This document shows positions 1-12,486 of a DNA stretch of 64,000 nt, piece after piece. The notes beneath the pieces were generated by a model. It searched no databases. It saw nothing but the letters and a program-made list of their open reading frames with translations, and was not told the origin of the DNA. Every line of letters starts with the position of its first letter. Within the stretch, counting starts at the first letter, position 1. The stretch is from Demequina sediminis. Its GTDB lineage: Bacteria > Actinomycetota > Actinomycetes > Actinomycetales > Demequinaceae. The translations under genes and the position numbers were made by a program. Location of the stretch: the NCBI RefSeq assembly GCF_030296675.1, contig NZ_AP027736.1:2418001-2482000 (forward strand). The letters run 5' to 3'.

Positions 1-3466
<3,466 letters not shown>

Positions 3467-3476
3467 CCCGCCCCCA

Positions 3477-3735
3477 CGCGGCTCCGCCACACGGTTTCGC
3501 GGCTCCGCCACACGAGCTACCCGCCGGCACCTCCTACCCCCGCCGGCTCCGCCACACGCCGTCACTGCAATGGGACACCCATGGTCGGTATCGAGGGATT
3601 CCGGCGCGCTATGGGACCACCACCGTCGCGGGCGTGTGGCGGAGTCGCGGCAGGGTGAGCGTGTGGCGGAGCCGCAGCAGGGTGAGCGTGTGGCGGAGCC
3701 GCGGCAGGGTGAGCGTGTGGCGGAGCCGCGGGAGG
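3477..3735. repeat. 27-bp tandem repeats with inverted copies in a convergent intergenic gap
   Basis: Four tandem units of 27 bp start at 3632, 3659, 3686 and 3713, each opening GCGTGTGGCGGAG and most ending CAGGGTGA. Reverse-complement copies of the core (CGGCTCCGCCACACG) lie upstream at 3477-3493, 3498-3514 and 3541-3558. The two sets face each other across about 75 bp, so transcripts from either side could fold into long hairpins. The block fills the gap between the convergent pullulanase and ABC permease genes, fitting a terminator or REP-like element. The repeats can be read as a VWRSR-rich peptide, which I regard as spurious. Confidence 0.8.
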
Positions 3736-3754
3736 GCGCTGAGTCGGCGCAGCG

Positions 3755-4564
3755 TCAGTGCGGCAGGCCCGCGTCGACCAGTCCGCGCGACACGCGCAGC
3801 CGGTGCTGGACCCGCGCGAACACCAGCCGGTCCACGAGCATCGTGAAGGCGAGCACGATGAGGATGGTCGCCATCATCTCCGTGATGTCGCCGGTCTCGC
3901 GCGAACGCTGGATCACGTCGCCGATCCCGGTGCCCGACAGTGCGCCCGAGAAGATCTCGCCGGCCACCAGGCAGCGGAACGCGATCGACCAGCCCAGCTC
4001 GAGACCGGTCATGATGCCGGGCAGCGCGGCGGGGAGCGTGACGTGTCGCAACAGCGTCCCGCCATCGGCCCCGAAGGTGCGCCCCGCCCGCAGCAGCAGC
4101 GGCGGCACGTTCTTCACGGCGGTGCGGGTGCCGAGGATCACCGCGGGCATCGCGCCGATGCTCACGACGGCCGCGAGCGACCACGGGGAGGTGCCGAGCA
4201 CGATCGCGGCCACCGGGATCCACATCGACGTCGGCATGCCCTGCAGGGCCGCGAGGTACGGAGAGAGCCCGCGGTCGACCGCGGGCCGGGAGCCGATCAC
4301 GAGCCCTAGCGCGACGCCCACCACCGCGGCGACCGCGAAGCAGCCGCCCATGAACAGCGTGACGCGCGCGAAGATCGACGCGAAGCGCCCGTCGAGAGCC
4401 ATCTGCCACAGCTCGGCCCCCGTCGCGGCCGGACCCGGGAGCGCGTCGAGGGTGAGCGACAGGAGGGCCCACAGCCCCAACAACGCGAGCCCCACCACGA
4501 CGATGGGCCCGCCGCGACGCCACGCGGGCGTGCGTGCGACCGGGGACGCGTCAGATGACGACAT
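3755..4564 (-). CDS. ABC transporter permease, sulfonate/taurine/nitrate type
   Basis: Membrane permease of about 269 residues, similar to SsuC/TauC. It has an N-terminal membrane segment at about residues 20-37, several further helices, and an EAA-like loop in the region of LPAALPGIMTGLELGWS. The start is the ATG at 4564, inside the upstream ATPase gene (14-bp overlap), so the two are translationally coupled. Lying last in a cys operon, it probably imports an organic or inorganic sulfur source. No periplasmic binding protein gene is present beside it. Substrate is inferred from context. Confidence 0.85.
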   Translation of the reverse strand: MSSSDASPVARTPAWRRGGPIVVVGLALLGLWALLSLTLDALPGPAATGAELWQMALDGRFASIFARVTLFMGGCFAVAAVVGVALGLVIGSRPAVDRGLSPYLAALQGMPTSMWIPVAAIVLGTSPWSLAAVVSIGAMPAVILGTRTAVKNVPPLLLRAGRTFGADGGTLLRHVTLPAALPGIMTGLELGWSIAFRCLVAGEIFSGALSGTGIGDVIQRSRETGDITEMMATILIVLAFTMLVDRLVFARVQHRLRVSRGLVDAGLPH

Positions 4565-5353
4565 GGTCGTCCTCCCCACCGCGCGGCGCCGCGATGCCCA
4601 GCTGGTCCGCGGCGTCGAGCAGCCGGCGCACATCCTGGGCGAGCGCGACCACGCGCTCGGATTCCACGACGCGCGGACGGGCGAGGGACACGCGAACGTC
4701 GCCGATGATGCGCCCGGGCCCGGAGGACAGGACGATGACGCGGTCACCCAGGGCGACCGCCTCGCGCACGTTGTGGGTGACGAAGAGAATCGTCGTGCCG
4801 GTCTCGCGCCACAGCTCCTGGAGCTCGACGTGGAGGCGGTCGCGCGACGGGGCGTCGAGCGCGCTGAAGGGCTCGTCCATCAGCAGGACAGCGGGTCGCA
4901 TCGCGAAGGCGCGGGCGAGTGCCGCGCGTTGGCGCATGCCGCCCGACAGCTGGTGTGGGTGGAGCGATGCGGCATCGGTCAGGCCCACCTTGGCGAGCCA
5001 GCGCGCGACGGTCGACTCGCGCTCGGCGGCCGGAACGCCAGCCTGCTTGAGCCCGAACCCGACGTTGTCCGCGACGGACAGCCACGGGAACAGCGCGTGC
5101 TCCTGGAACACCATGACGCGATCGGGGCCGGGGCCCGTGACGGGGCTGCCGTCGACGGCCACGGATCCGCGCGCGGGTCGCGTGTGCCCCGCCACGAGGT
5201 CGAGCAGCGTCGACTTTCCGCAGCCCGAGGGCCCACGACGCACACGAGTTCGCCCGGTGCGAGGGACAGGTCGATGCCGTCGAGAGCGAGGCGTTCCCCG
5301 GACCGGCCGGGGAACGCCTGCGCCACATCGGCGATCGCGACAGGTGCGCCCAT
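4551..5353 (-). CDS. ABC transporter ATPase, sulfonate/taurine/nitrate type (one frameshift)
   Basis: SsuB/TauB-like ATPase. The N-terminus (MGAPVAIADVAQAF) starts at the ATG at 5353, which overlaps the cysN stop as TGATG. Walker A is GPSGCGKST, signature LSGGMRQR, Walker B VLLMDEP, and the H-loop lies in LFVTHN. The reading frame breaks around 5228-5235 within a GGGCCC tract; one added base joins GELVCVVGP to SGCGKSTLL and restores a full ATPase. Energises the permease encoded immediately downstream. Placement behind cysN ties it to sulfur import. Confidence 0.88.
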
Positions 5354-6750
5354 CAGATGCTCAGGTAGGCGTCCTCGCCCAGGCCGGGGGCCTGAGCGCG
5401 CGCGGTGCCTGCGGCGACCGTCGAGCCGTCCTGCGGATCGATGAGCACGAAGGCGCCGGTGCGGCGGTGACGCCCGTAGTCCTCGACCGCGAGCGGCTGG
5501 GCGAGCTGGAGCTCGACCACGCCGATGTCGTTGAGCAGCAACTCGTGCCCCGGCTTGATCGACGCATCGAGCGTGCCTCCCGGCAGCGCGATGTCGAGCA
5601 CGCCGTCGATCGCGACGACCATCGCCTGGACCAACGCGGAGCCGTGCTGCACGAGCACGCGATCGCGCACGCGCAGCGGGCGATCCGTGAGCCACGCGAC
5701 GTGAGCGTGGAACGTGCGGCGTGGCTGGAGCGCGTCCGACGCGGAGGACAGCAGGTCCCCTCGCGCAACGTCGACATCGTCCGCGAGGCGAATCGCGATC
5801 GACTGACCGGCGTGCGCCTCGTCGAGCGGGCCCGTCGCGGTGTCGATGCCAGCGACCGTGGTGCGCCGCCCGGAGGGCTGGACCACGACATCGTCCCCCA
5901 CCCGGATGGTGCCCTCGGCGACCTGGCCCGCGTAGCCGCGATACTCGCGGTACTCGGGCGACAGGGCGGCGTCCTGCGGTCGCAGCACGAGCTGCACGGG
6001 CAGGCGCCAGCCCACCTGGGCGGCCTCGGCGTCGGCCGCGGTCGGGTGAGCGATGCCGCGGCGGTGAGCCGCGGCGATGGCGTCGGCGCCCTCGTCGATC
6101 GACGGCACGGTCTCGAGGATCTCGAGCACCGTGGGCCCGTCGTACCACGGCGTGCGCTCCGAGCGCACGGCCACGTTGTCGCCCACGAGCGCGCTCACGG
6201 GGACCGTGATGACGTTGGTGAGCCCGAGGGCCTCGGCGTGAGACTGCACGTGCTGCGCGATCGACCGGTACGGACCGGCCGCATAGTCGAGCAGGTCGAT
6301 CTTGTTGACGGCCACGATCACGTGCGGCACGCGCAGCAGCGCGGCCACCGCGAGGTGGCGGCGCGTCTGCTCGACCACGCCGTAGCGTGCATCCACGAGC
6401 ACGATCAGCGCGTCGGCGGTCGATGCACCCGTGACGGTGTTGCGCGTGTACTGCACGTGTCCGGGGCAGTCCGCGAGGATGAACGTGCGGCGCGGTGTCG
6501 AGAAGTAGCGGTACGCGACGTCGATCGTGATGCCCTGCTCGCGCTCGGCGCGCAGGCCGTCCGTGAGCAGCGCGAGGTCGACGGTCTCGCCGCCGCGCTC
6601 GCGGCTCACGCGCGCGACCGCCTCGTACGCGTCCGCGAGGATCGACTTGGTGTCGTGCAGCAGGCGCCCCACGAGCGTGGACTTGCCGTCGTCGACGGAT
6701 CCGGCGGTCGCGAAGCGCAGGAGCGAGGGCGTGGTGGTCAGGGTGTCCAT
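5353..6750 (-). CDS. cysN: Sulfate adenylyltransferase large subunit
   Basis: GTPase subunit of ATP sulfurylase (465 aa), which makes adenylylsulfate (APS) from sulfate and ATP with CysD. The G1 P-loop GSVDDGKST is at residues 17-25, G3 DCPGH at 94-98 and G4 NKID at 149-152, followed by two EF-Tu-like beta-barrel domains. No CysC (APS kinase) domain is fused, fitting direct APS reduction by the neighbouring CysH. The start overlaps the cysD stop (TAATG), so the pair is coupled. Confidence 0.95.
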   Translation of the reverse strand: MDTLTTTPSLLRFATAGSVDDGKSTLVGRLLHDTKSILADAYEAVARVSRERGGETVDLALLTDGLRAEREQGITIDVAYRYFSTPRRTFILADCPGHVQYTRNTVTGASTADALIVLVDARYGVVEQTRRHLAVAALLRVPHVIVAVNKIDLLDYAAGPYRSIAQHVQSHAEALGLTNVITVPVSALVGDNVAVRSERTPWYDGPTVLEILETVPSIDEGADAIAAAHRRGIAHPTAADAEAAQVGWRLPVQLVLRPQDAALSPEYREYRGYAGQVAEGTIRVGDDVVVQPSGRRTTVAGIDTATGPLDEAHAGQSIAIRLADDVDVARGDLLSSASDALQPRRTFHAHVAWLTDRPLRVRDRVLVQHGSALVQAMVVAIDGVLDIALPGGTLDASIKPGHELLLNDIGVVELQLAQPLAVEDYGRHRRTGAFVLIDPQDGSTVAAGTARAQAPGLGEDAYLSI

Positions 6751-7679
6751 TAGAAATAGCCCTCCTTCTTGCGGTCCTCCATGGCGGCCTCAGAGAGGCG
6801 GTCGTCGGCGCGGGTCGCGCCGCGCTCGGTGATGCGGGTCGCGGCGACCTCGGCGATCACCTCGGCGAGCGTCGCGGCGGGCGACTCGACGGCCCCCGTG
6901 CAGGACGCGTCCCCCACGGTCCGATACCTCACCGTGCGGGTCTCCACGGCATCGTCCTCGCGCACCGTCACGGACGGGTGGGGCGTGAGCCACATCCCGT
7001 CGCGCTGGAACACGGGCCGCTCGTGCGCGTAGTACAGCGACGGCAGCTCGATCCCCTCGCGCTCGATGTAGCGCCACACGTCGAGCTCCGTCCAGTTGGA
7101 CAGCGGGAACACGCGCACGTGCTGTCCGGGCAGGTGCTTGGGGTTGTAGAGGTTCCACAGCTCGGGACGCTGATTGCGCGGGTCCCACTGGCCGAACTCG
7201 TCGCGCAGGGACACCACGCGCTCCTTGGCGCGCGCCTTTTCCTCGTCGCGTCGCGCGCCGCCGAACACGACGTCGTACTTGTGTCCCGCGATCGCGTCGA
7301 GCAGCGGCACGGTCTGCAGCGGGTTGCGCGTGCCGTCGGGGCGTTCGCGCAGGCGGCCGTCGTCGATGTAGTCCTGCACCTTCGCGACCTGCAGGCGCAG
7401 GCCGAGGCGCTCGACGGTGCGATCGCGAAACTCGATGACCTCGTCGAAGTTGTGGCCCGTGTCGACGTGGAGCAGCTCGAACGGCACGCGTCCTGGCCAG
7501 AACGCCTTGGTCGCGAGGTGGAGCACCACGACGGAGTCCTTGCCGCCGGAGAACAGCAGCACGGGCTTGCGCGCGGTGGCGACCGCCTCGCGGATGATGT
7601 GGATGCCCTCGGCCTCGAGGGCATCCAGGGTGGTGAGGCGCGCGGGGGCGCCGGTGGGCGCCGCGGGTGCGTCGGTCAT
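6750..7679 (-). CDS. cysD: Sulfate adenylyltransferase small subunit
   Basis: Catalytic adenylyl-transferring subunit of ATP sulfurylase (309 aa). It is an N-type ATP pyrophosphatase with the PP-loop SGGKDS at residues 44-49 and the characteristic C-terminal RKKEGYF. The ATG at 7679 is chosen because the frame upstream of it reads low-complexity, Arg-rich sequence overlapping cysH. It precedes cysN with a 1-bp overlap. Confidence 0.95.
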   Translation of the reverse strand: MTDAPAAPTGAPARLTTLDALEAEGIHIIREAVATARKPVLLFSGGKDSVVVLHLATKAFWPGRVPFELLHVDTGHNFDEVIEFRDRTVERLGLRLQVAKVQDYIDDGRLRERPDGTRNPLQTVPLLDAIAGHKYDVVFGGARRDEEKARAKERVVSLRDEFGQWDPRNQRPELWNLYNPKHLPGQHVRVFPLSNWTELDVWRYIEREGIELPSLYYAHERPVFQRDGMWLTPHPSVTVREDDAVETRTVRYRTVGDASCTGAVESPAATLAEVIAEVAATRITERGATRADDRLSEAAMEDRKKEGYF

Positions 7680-7710
7680 GGGGAACCTTGTCTTGTCGGG
7701 GACGGGTGGT

Positions 7711-8451
7711 CTACGAGGTGTGGATGCCGCACTCGGTCTTGCCTTGGCCGGCCCAACGCCCGGAGCGCGGGTCCTCGCCCGGCGCGACCTTGCGGGTGCA
7801 CGGCAGGCAGCCGATGCTCGGGTAGCCCTGAGCCACCAGCGGGTGGCGGGGGAGGTCGTTGGCCTCCTGATAGGCCTCGACGGCGGCGTCATCCCATAGC
7901 GCGAGCGGGTTGATCTTCACGAGTCCGTGCTTGGCGTCCCAGCTGACCACCGGCATCTCGGAGCGGGTGATCGCGTCGACGCGGCGCGCGCCCGTGACCC
8001 AGGCGGCGTAGCCCTCGAGGGCGCGGCGCAGCGGCTCCACCTTGCGCAGCGCGCAGCACAGATTGGGGTCGCGAGCGAAGAGATCCTTGCCGTGGGTCGC
8101 ATCCTGCTCCTCGACGGTCTGCTCGGGCAGGACGTTGACCACGGTGATGTCGAAGGCCCGCGCGGCCTCGTCCCGCGTGACGATCGTCTCGGGGAAGTGG
8201 TAGCCGGTCTCGAGGAAGAGCACGTCCACACCCGGCAGGCGGGTCCCGAACAGGTGGGGGAGGATCGTGTCCTGCATGGACGATGCCACGGCCAAGCGGG
8301 CGCCGAAGGTCGCCACCGCCCAGTCCGCGATGTGCGCGGCCGAGGCAGTCTCGAGGCGCGCGTTGACCTCGGCGCACGTCTGCGCGTTCCACTCGGTGGG
8401 GTTGAGGAGGGTGAGCGACGCGGAGCCCAACCCGGGGAGGCCGGTGCTCAC
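7711..8451 (-). CDS. cysH: Phosphoadenylyl/adenylylsulfate reductase
   Basis: Reduces activated sulfate to sulfite using thioredoxin (246 aa). The ECGIH motif near the C-terminus carries the catalytic cysteine (C241). A CC pair at 132-133 and CxxC at 215-218 are the four ligands of the 4Fe-4S cluster found in the APS-reductase type, so the substrate is more likely APS than PAPS. This agrees with the lack of an APS kinase in the operon. The GTG start at 8451 overlaps the sulfite reductase stop (GTGA). Confidence 0.93.
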   Translation of the reverse strand: MSTGLPGLGSASLTLLNPTEWNAQTCAEVNARLETASAAHIADWAVATFGARLAVASSMQDTILPHLFGTRLPGVDVLFLETGYHFPETIVTRDEAARAFDITVVNVLPEQTVEEQDATHGKDLFARDPNLCCALRKVEPLRRALEGYAAWVTGARRVDAITRSEMPVVSWDAKHGLVKINPLALWDDAAVEAYQEANDLPRHPLVAQGYPSIGCLPCTRKVAPGEDPRSGRWAGQGKTECGIHTS

Positions 8452-10237
8452 TTGATCAGCTCCTCGTCCACCCGGAAGGCCCAGTCGGCGAACTGCTCGC
8501 CGTCCGTGCGGGTCTCGAGGTAGTTGCGGGTGACGCGCTCGACGTAGTCGGGCATGCCATCGGCCTTCACCTTGTGCGCGCGGATCTTGCGACCGAAGTC
8601 GTTGTCCTCGCCGCGGCCCAGGCGGCCACCCAGGTGCACCTGGAAGCCGGGGACCTGCTCGCCGGTCTCGTCGTCCAGCACGAGCTGGCCCTTGAAGCCG
8701 ATGTCGGCGACCTGGATGCGCGCGCACGAGTTCGGGCAGCCGTTGACGTGCACCGTGATGGGGGCGTCGAGCGTGGGGAAGGCCTGATCGAGGCGGGTCA
8801 CCACCTCGCGAGCGGTGGCCTTGGTCTCGACGATCGCGAGCTTGCAGTACTCGATGCCCGTGCAGGCCATGACGTTGCGGGCGAACTCGCCCGGCTGCGC
8901 CTCGAGCTCGAGAGCGCGCAGTCCATTGACGACGTCGTTGACCTTGTCCTCCGGCACATCCAGGATGAGCACCTTCTGGAGGGGGTGAGGCGGATCCGGT
9001 CGGAGCCGGCGGCCTCGGCGATGTCGGCGATCGCGGCGAGCTTGGCGCCCGAGATGCGGCCCGCGATGGGCGCGGCGCCGACGTAGTAGCGCCCGTCCTT
9101 CTGCTCATGGATGCCCACGTGGTCGCCGCGGTCGCCCGGGCGGCCCACCTCGGGGCCCGGGCCGTCGGGGAGCTTCCAGCCCAGGTAGTCGTTCTCGAGC
9201 ACCTCGCGGAACTTCTCCGCGCCCCACGCCTTGACCAGGAACTTGAGGCGGGCGCGCGTGCGCAGGCGGCGGTAGCCATGGTCGCGGAAGATGCCGATGA
9301 CACCGGCCCAGACGTCCGCGACCTTGTCGGGCTCGACGAAGGCGCCCAGGCGCACGCCCAACTGAGGGTTGATGCTGAGTCCTCCGCCCACCCACAGGTC
9401 GTAGCCCACGCCGAGCTCGGGGTGCTCGACGGCGACGAACGCGACGTCCTGAACCTCGTGGACGATGTCGGGGATGCGCGTGCCGGTGATCGCCGACTTG
9501 AACTTGCGCGGCAGGTTCGAGAACTCGGGGTTGCCGATTCCGCGGTCGATGATCGCGCGGATCTGCGGGGTCGGGTCGATCAGCTCGTCCTTCGCGACGC
9601 CCGCGACGGGGGAGCCCAGGATCACGCGGGGGACGTCGCCGCACGCCTCCGTGGTGAACAGTCCCACCGCCTCGATGCGGCGGAAGATCTCGGGCACGTC
9701 CTCGACGCGGATCCAGTGGAGCTGGATGTTCTGGCGGTCCGAGACGTCGGCGGTGTCGCGGCCAAATTCCTGAGAGATCGCCGCGATCTCGCGCGCCTGG
9801 GCGACGGACAGCTGGCCGCCGTCGGAGCGGACGCGCAGCATGAAGTACTCGTCATCGAGCTGGTGCGGCTCGAGGATCGCGGTGCGGCCGCCGTCGATCC
9901 CGGGCCGGCGCTGCGTGTACAGGCCCCACCAGCGGAAGCGGCCGCGCAGGTCCGAGGGCGGGATCGACCAGAAGCCCCACTTCGAGTACATCGTCTCGAT
10001 GCGGTGACGGACCTCAAGCGGGTCACCCGTCGACTTGAACTCCTCGTTGGGGTTCAGCGGGGTGCGGTCGCCGGAGGCCCACTGGCCGTCCTTGGCCGCG
10101 GTGTCCTTGCGTGCGGCGGCCTCGCGGGTGCGGATGAGGCGCGCCTCCTCGCGGTGACGACGACGCTCGTCGGCATCGGTCAGCGCCTGGGGTGCGCGGT
10201 GGGGGGTGGTGTCGGCGGCGTCGGTGGTGGGGCTCAC
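8448..10237 (-). CDS. sir: Ferredoxin-dependent sulfite (nitrite) reductase, siroheme/4Fe-4S (one frameshift)
   Basis: Six-electron reduction of sulfite to sulfide, about 596 residues. Two ferredoxin-like/NIR_SIR repeats are present. The C-terminal half carries the siroheme/4Fe-4S cysteines in ACTGIEYCKLA and NGCPNSCA. The GTG start at 10237 is preceded by GGAGGAG. The frame shifts in a C5 run near 8983-8988: adding one C joins DRIRLTP to LQKVLILDVPED. First gene of the sulfur operon, downstream of a Cys-rich leader peptide. NirA and SirA are very similar; sulfite reduction is preferred because of the cysH-cysD-cysN neighbours. Confidence 0.92.
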
Positions 10238-10290
10238 CGCTCCTCCAGTCGTGTCGGTGGGAGCTGCGGCCGGGCGGGCGCGTCTGAGGT

Positions 10291-10310
10291 GCGCTCGTCA
10301 GGCCGAGCGC
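10291..10310 (-). promoter_or_regulatory. Candidate attenuator hairpin upstream of sir
   Basis: A perfect 7-bp stem (GCGCTCG/CGAGCGC, 6-nt loop) lies between the stop of the Cys-rich leader ORF (10342) and the sir start (10237). Its position, about 30 nt after the leader and about 50 nt before the GGAGGAG ribosome site, is right for translation-coupled attenuation. It lacks a clear U-run, so control of ribosome access or Rho access is as likely as intrinsic termination. Confidence 0.5.
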
Positions 10311-10341
10311 CCAGGAAGTTGGGACAGGTTCCGTGGGCGAC

Positions 10342-10407
10342 TCAGGCCGACAGACACATGGCACAGCAAACGCAGCACATCGGTGCGCGGTTTGCGTGGA
10401 AGGCCAT
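10342..10407 (-). CDS. Cysteine-rich leader peptide (21 aa) of the sulfur assimilation operon
   Basis: Reads MAFHANRAPMCCVCCAMCLSA and stops at TGA: five cysteines within eight residues. It lies in the leader of the sir-cysHDN operon. An extended -10-like sequence TGTCATCAT ends 7 nt before its ATG (complement of 10415-10420), so the message may be leaderless, beginning at the ATG itself. Cys-rich leaderless uORFs upstream of sulfur genes are known cysteine sensors in mycobacteria: scarce Cys-tRNA stalls the ribosome and opens the downstream gene. That role is inferred here. Confidence 0.7.
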   Translation of the reverse strand: MAFHANRAPMCCVCCAMCLSA

Positions 10408-10599
10408 GGGCGAGATGATGACACATCACCGGGGGACTTGGGAAGGGCGCGGGGGACGATGCCCGGGTTAGCAGGCACGGCCACTACCAGGCCCGATGCC
10501 CCCGGGGGTGTCGAGAGGCCCGCGGGGCCGGGACCTCCGGCCCCGCCGCCGCGGGTCGGACGCGCCTAGCGTGAGGGGGAGTCCGTCGAGGGGAGAACC

Positions 10600-12486
10600 G
10601 TGGATCAGGCCGCCGCCGGCGATGGCGCCTTCGATGTCGAGGCGTTCGTGCGCGGCCTCGACGCGATCCTCGCGCGCTCCGGCGCTCCGGCAGCGAGAGA
10701 CTTCGTGCGCGAGGCGCTCGACGAGGCCGTGCGGCTCGGCGACCGCGGCGCTCGCCTCACGATCCTCAACGAGCAGATGGGCCTATTGCGCTCGATCGGG
10801 CGCCACGACGAGGGCGTCGCCGCCGCGCGTGCCGGGATCGCCCTCGCGCTCGACATGGGGCTCGAGGGGTCCGAGCCGCACGCCGTGACCCTCATCAACG
10901 CCGCGACCTCGCTGAGGGCCGCCGGGCTCGCGGACGAGGCGCGCGCGGTCTACGAGGCGGCGCTCCGCGCAGCCGGGTCCGCGCTCGCGCCGGGGGACCG
11001 GCGCATCGCGGCGCTGCGCAACAACCTCGCCATCCTGCTCGGCGATCAGGGCGACCACGAGGGCGCCCACCGCGAGCTCTCGACGGCGCTCGCCTCGCTC
11101 GAGCACGGTGCCGATGCTGTCCCCGATCCCGCCACGGACCCCGACGTCGCGACCACTCTCGTGAATCTCTCGCATGCGGCACGCGCGCTCGGCCGCGACG
11201 CGGAGGCCGATTCCCACGCCCTGCGCGCGCTCGCGGTCTTCCGCGCCGGCGGCCACGGCACGGATCCGCATGCCGCCGCCGCCCTCGCGGGGCTGGGCCA
11301 GTCTCGACTGGCCGCGGGCGACGCCGCGGGAGCGGTCGATGCGTACCGCGAGGCGCTTGCGATCGTCGAGGCGAGCTACGGCACGGAGTCCGACGCGCAC
11401 GCGGTCACCGCGGCGAACCTCGCCGACGCGGAGGCGGCGCTGGCGCGCCGGGACGGGCGGGCCGCCGCATCGTCCCCCGCGCCCGCATCTCCCTCCGCCC
11501 CCCGCCCCGACCTGACGGGGCTCGAGCTGTCGCGCGCGTTCTGGGACGCGCACGGTCCCGAGCTGCTCGCGCGCTTTCCCGCGCTACGGGGGCGGGTCGC
11601 GGCGGGCCTCGTGGGCCACGGCTCCGAGTGCTACGGCTTCGACGACGCCGTCTCGCGCGACCACGACTTCGGTCCGGGCTTCTGCCTGTGGCTCACCGCC
11701 GACGACCACGCCGCGTGGGGCGTGCAGCTGCAGGACGCGTACGACGCGCTGCCGACCCAGTTCCTCGGCTACGGGCCGCGGCTGGCGACCGAGCGCGCGA
11801 GCGGTGCCGGCCGGCGCGTGGGGGTGTTCGAGATCGGCGCATTCTTCGAGGGGATCACGGGTCACCCGGCCGCCCCCGGTGCCGACAGACCCCACGAGTG
11901 GCTCGCCCTCGAGGAGGCGACGCTCGCCGCGGCGACCAACGGCGCGGTGTTTGCCGATCCGCGCGGAGCGTTCAGCGGGGTGCGCAATGGCTTCCGGCGC
12001 ATGCCGGCCGACGTCAGGCTCGCGTTGATCGGTCGGCGGCTCGCGATGGCCTCGCAGGCGGGCCAGTACAACGTGCCGCGCATGCTGAGCCGCGGCGACG
12101 GAGAGGCCGCGTGGCTCGCGGCTGCCGAGTTCGTGAATGCGGCTGCCTCGCTGGTGTTCCTGCTCGGCGGTCCCACCGCGGTCGGCTACCTGCCGTATTA
12201 CAAGTGGCGGTTCGCCGCGCTGCGTGACCTGGCGTCGCGCCCCGGCGCGCGGCTGCCCGAGGTGCCGTCGCTGCTCGCGGACGTCACGCGCGACGCGTCG
12301 GCCGCGTGCGTGGGCGCCGACCCCGGCGCGCGGGAGTCGCTCGCGGTGGCCATCGACCGGACGTGCGCCCTCATCGCGGGCGAGCTGCGTGCGCAGGGGC
12401 TGAGCGCGTCGACCGACACGTTCCTCGAGCATCAGCGTGCCCACGTGCAGGCGCGCATCGGCGACGACTGGCTGCGTGCGCTGTGA
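10600..12486 (+). CDS. TPR protein with C-terminal DUF4037 (nucleotidyltransferase-like) domain
   Basis: About 628 residues. Residues 1-290 form tandem TPR repeats (A-rich helical pairs such as AVDAYREALAIVEASYG). A Pro/Ala linker follows. Residues about 305-620 match DUF4037, with GHGSECYGFDDAVSRDHDFG near residue 338, resembling the acidic signature of minimal nucleotidyltransferases. The GTG at 10600 follows GAGGGGAGA. A TAGCGT -10-like box lies at 10567-10572. The stop overlaps the GTG of the DUF4125 gene, so the two are coupled and probably act together. Target and reaction are unknown. Confidence 0.85.
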   Translation: MDQAAAGDGAFDVEAFVRGLDAILARSGAPAARDFVREALDEAVRLGDRGARLTILNEQMGLLRSIGRHDEGVAAARAGIALALDMGLEGSEPHAVTLINAATSLRAAGLADEARAVYEAALRAAGSALAPGDRRIAALRNNLAILLGDQGDHEGAHRELSTALASLEHGADAVPDPATDPDVATTLVNLSHAARALGRDAEADSHALRALAVFRAGGHGTDPHAAAALAGLGQSRLAAGDAAGAVDAYREALAIVEASYGTESDAHAVTAANLADAEAALARRDGRAAASSPAPASPSAPRPDLTGLELSRAFWDAHGPELLARFPALRGRVAAGLVGHGSECYGFDDAVSRDHDFGPGFCLWLTADDHAAWGVQLQDAYDALPTQFLGYGPRLATERASGAGRRVGVFEIGAFFEGITGHPAAPGADRPHEWLALEEATLAAATNGAVFADPRGAFSGVRNGFRRMPADVRLALIGRRLAMASQAGQYNVPRMLSRGDGEAAWLAAAEFVNAAASLVFLLGGPTAVGYLPYYKWRFAALRDLASRPGARLPEVPSLLADVTRDASAACVGADPGARESLAVAIDRTCALIAGELRAQGLSASTDTFLEHQRAHVQARIGDDWLRAL

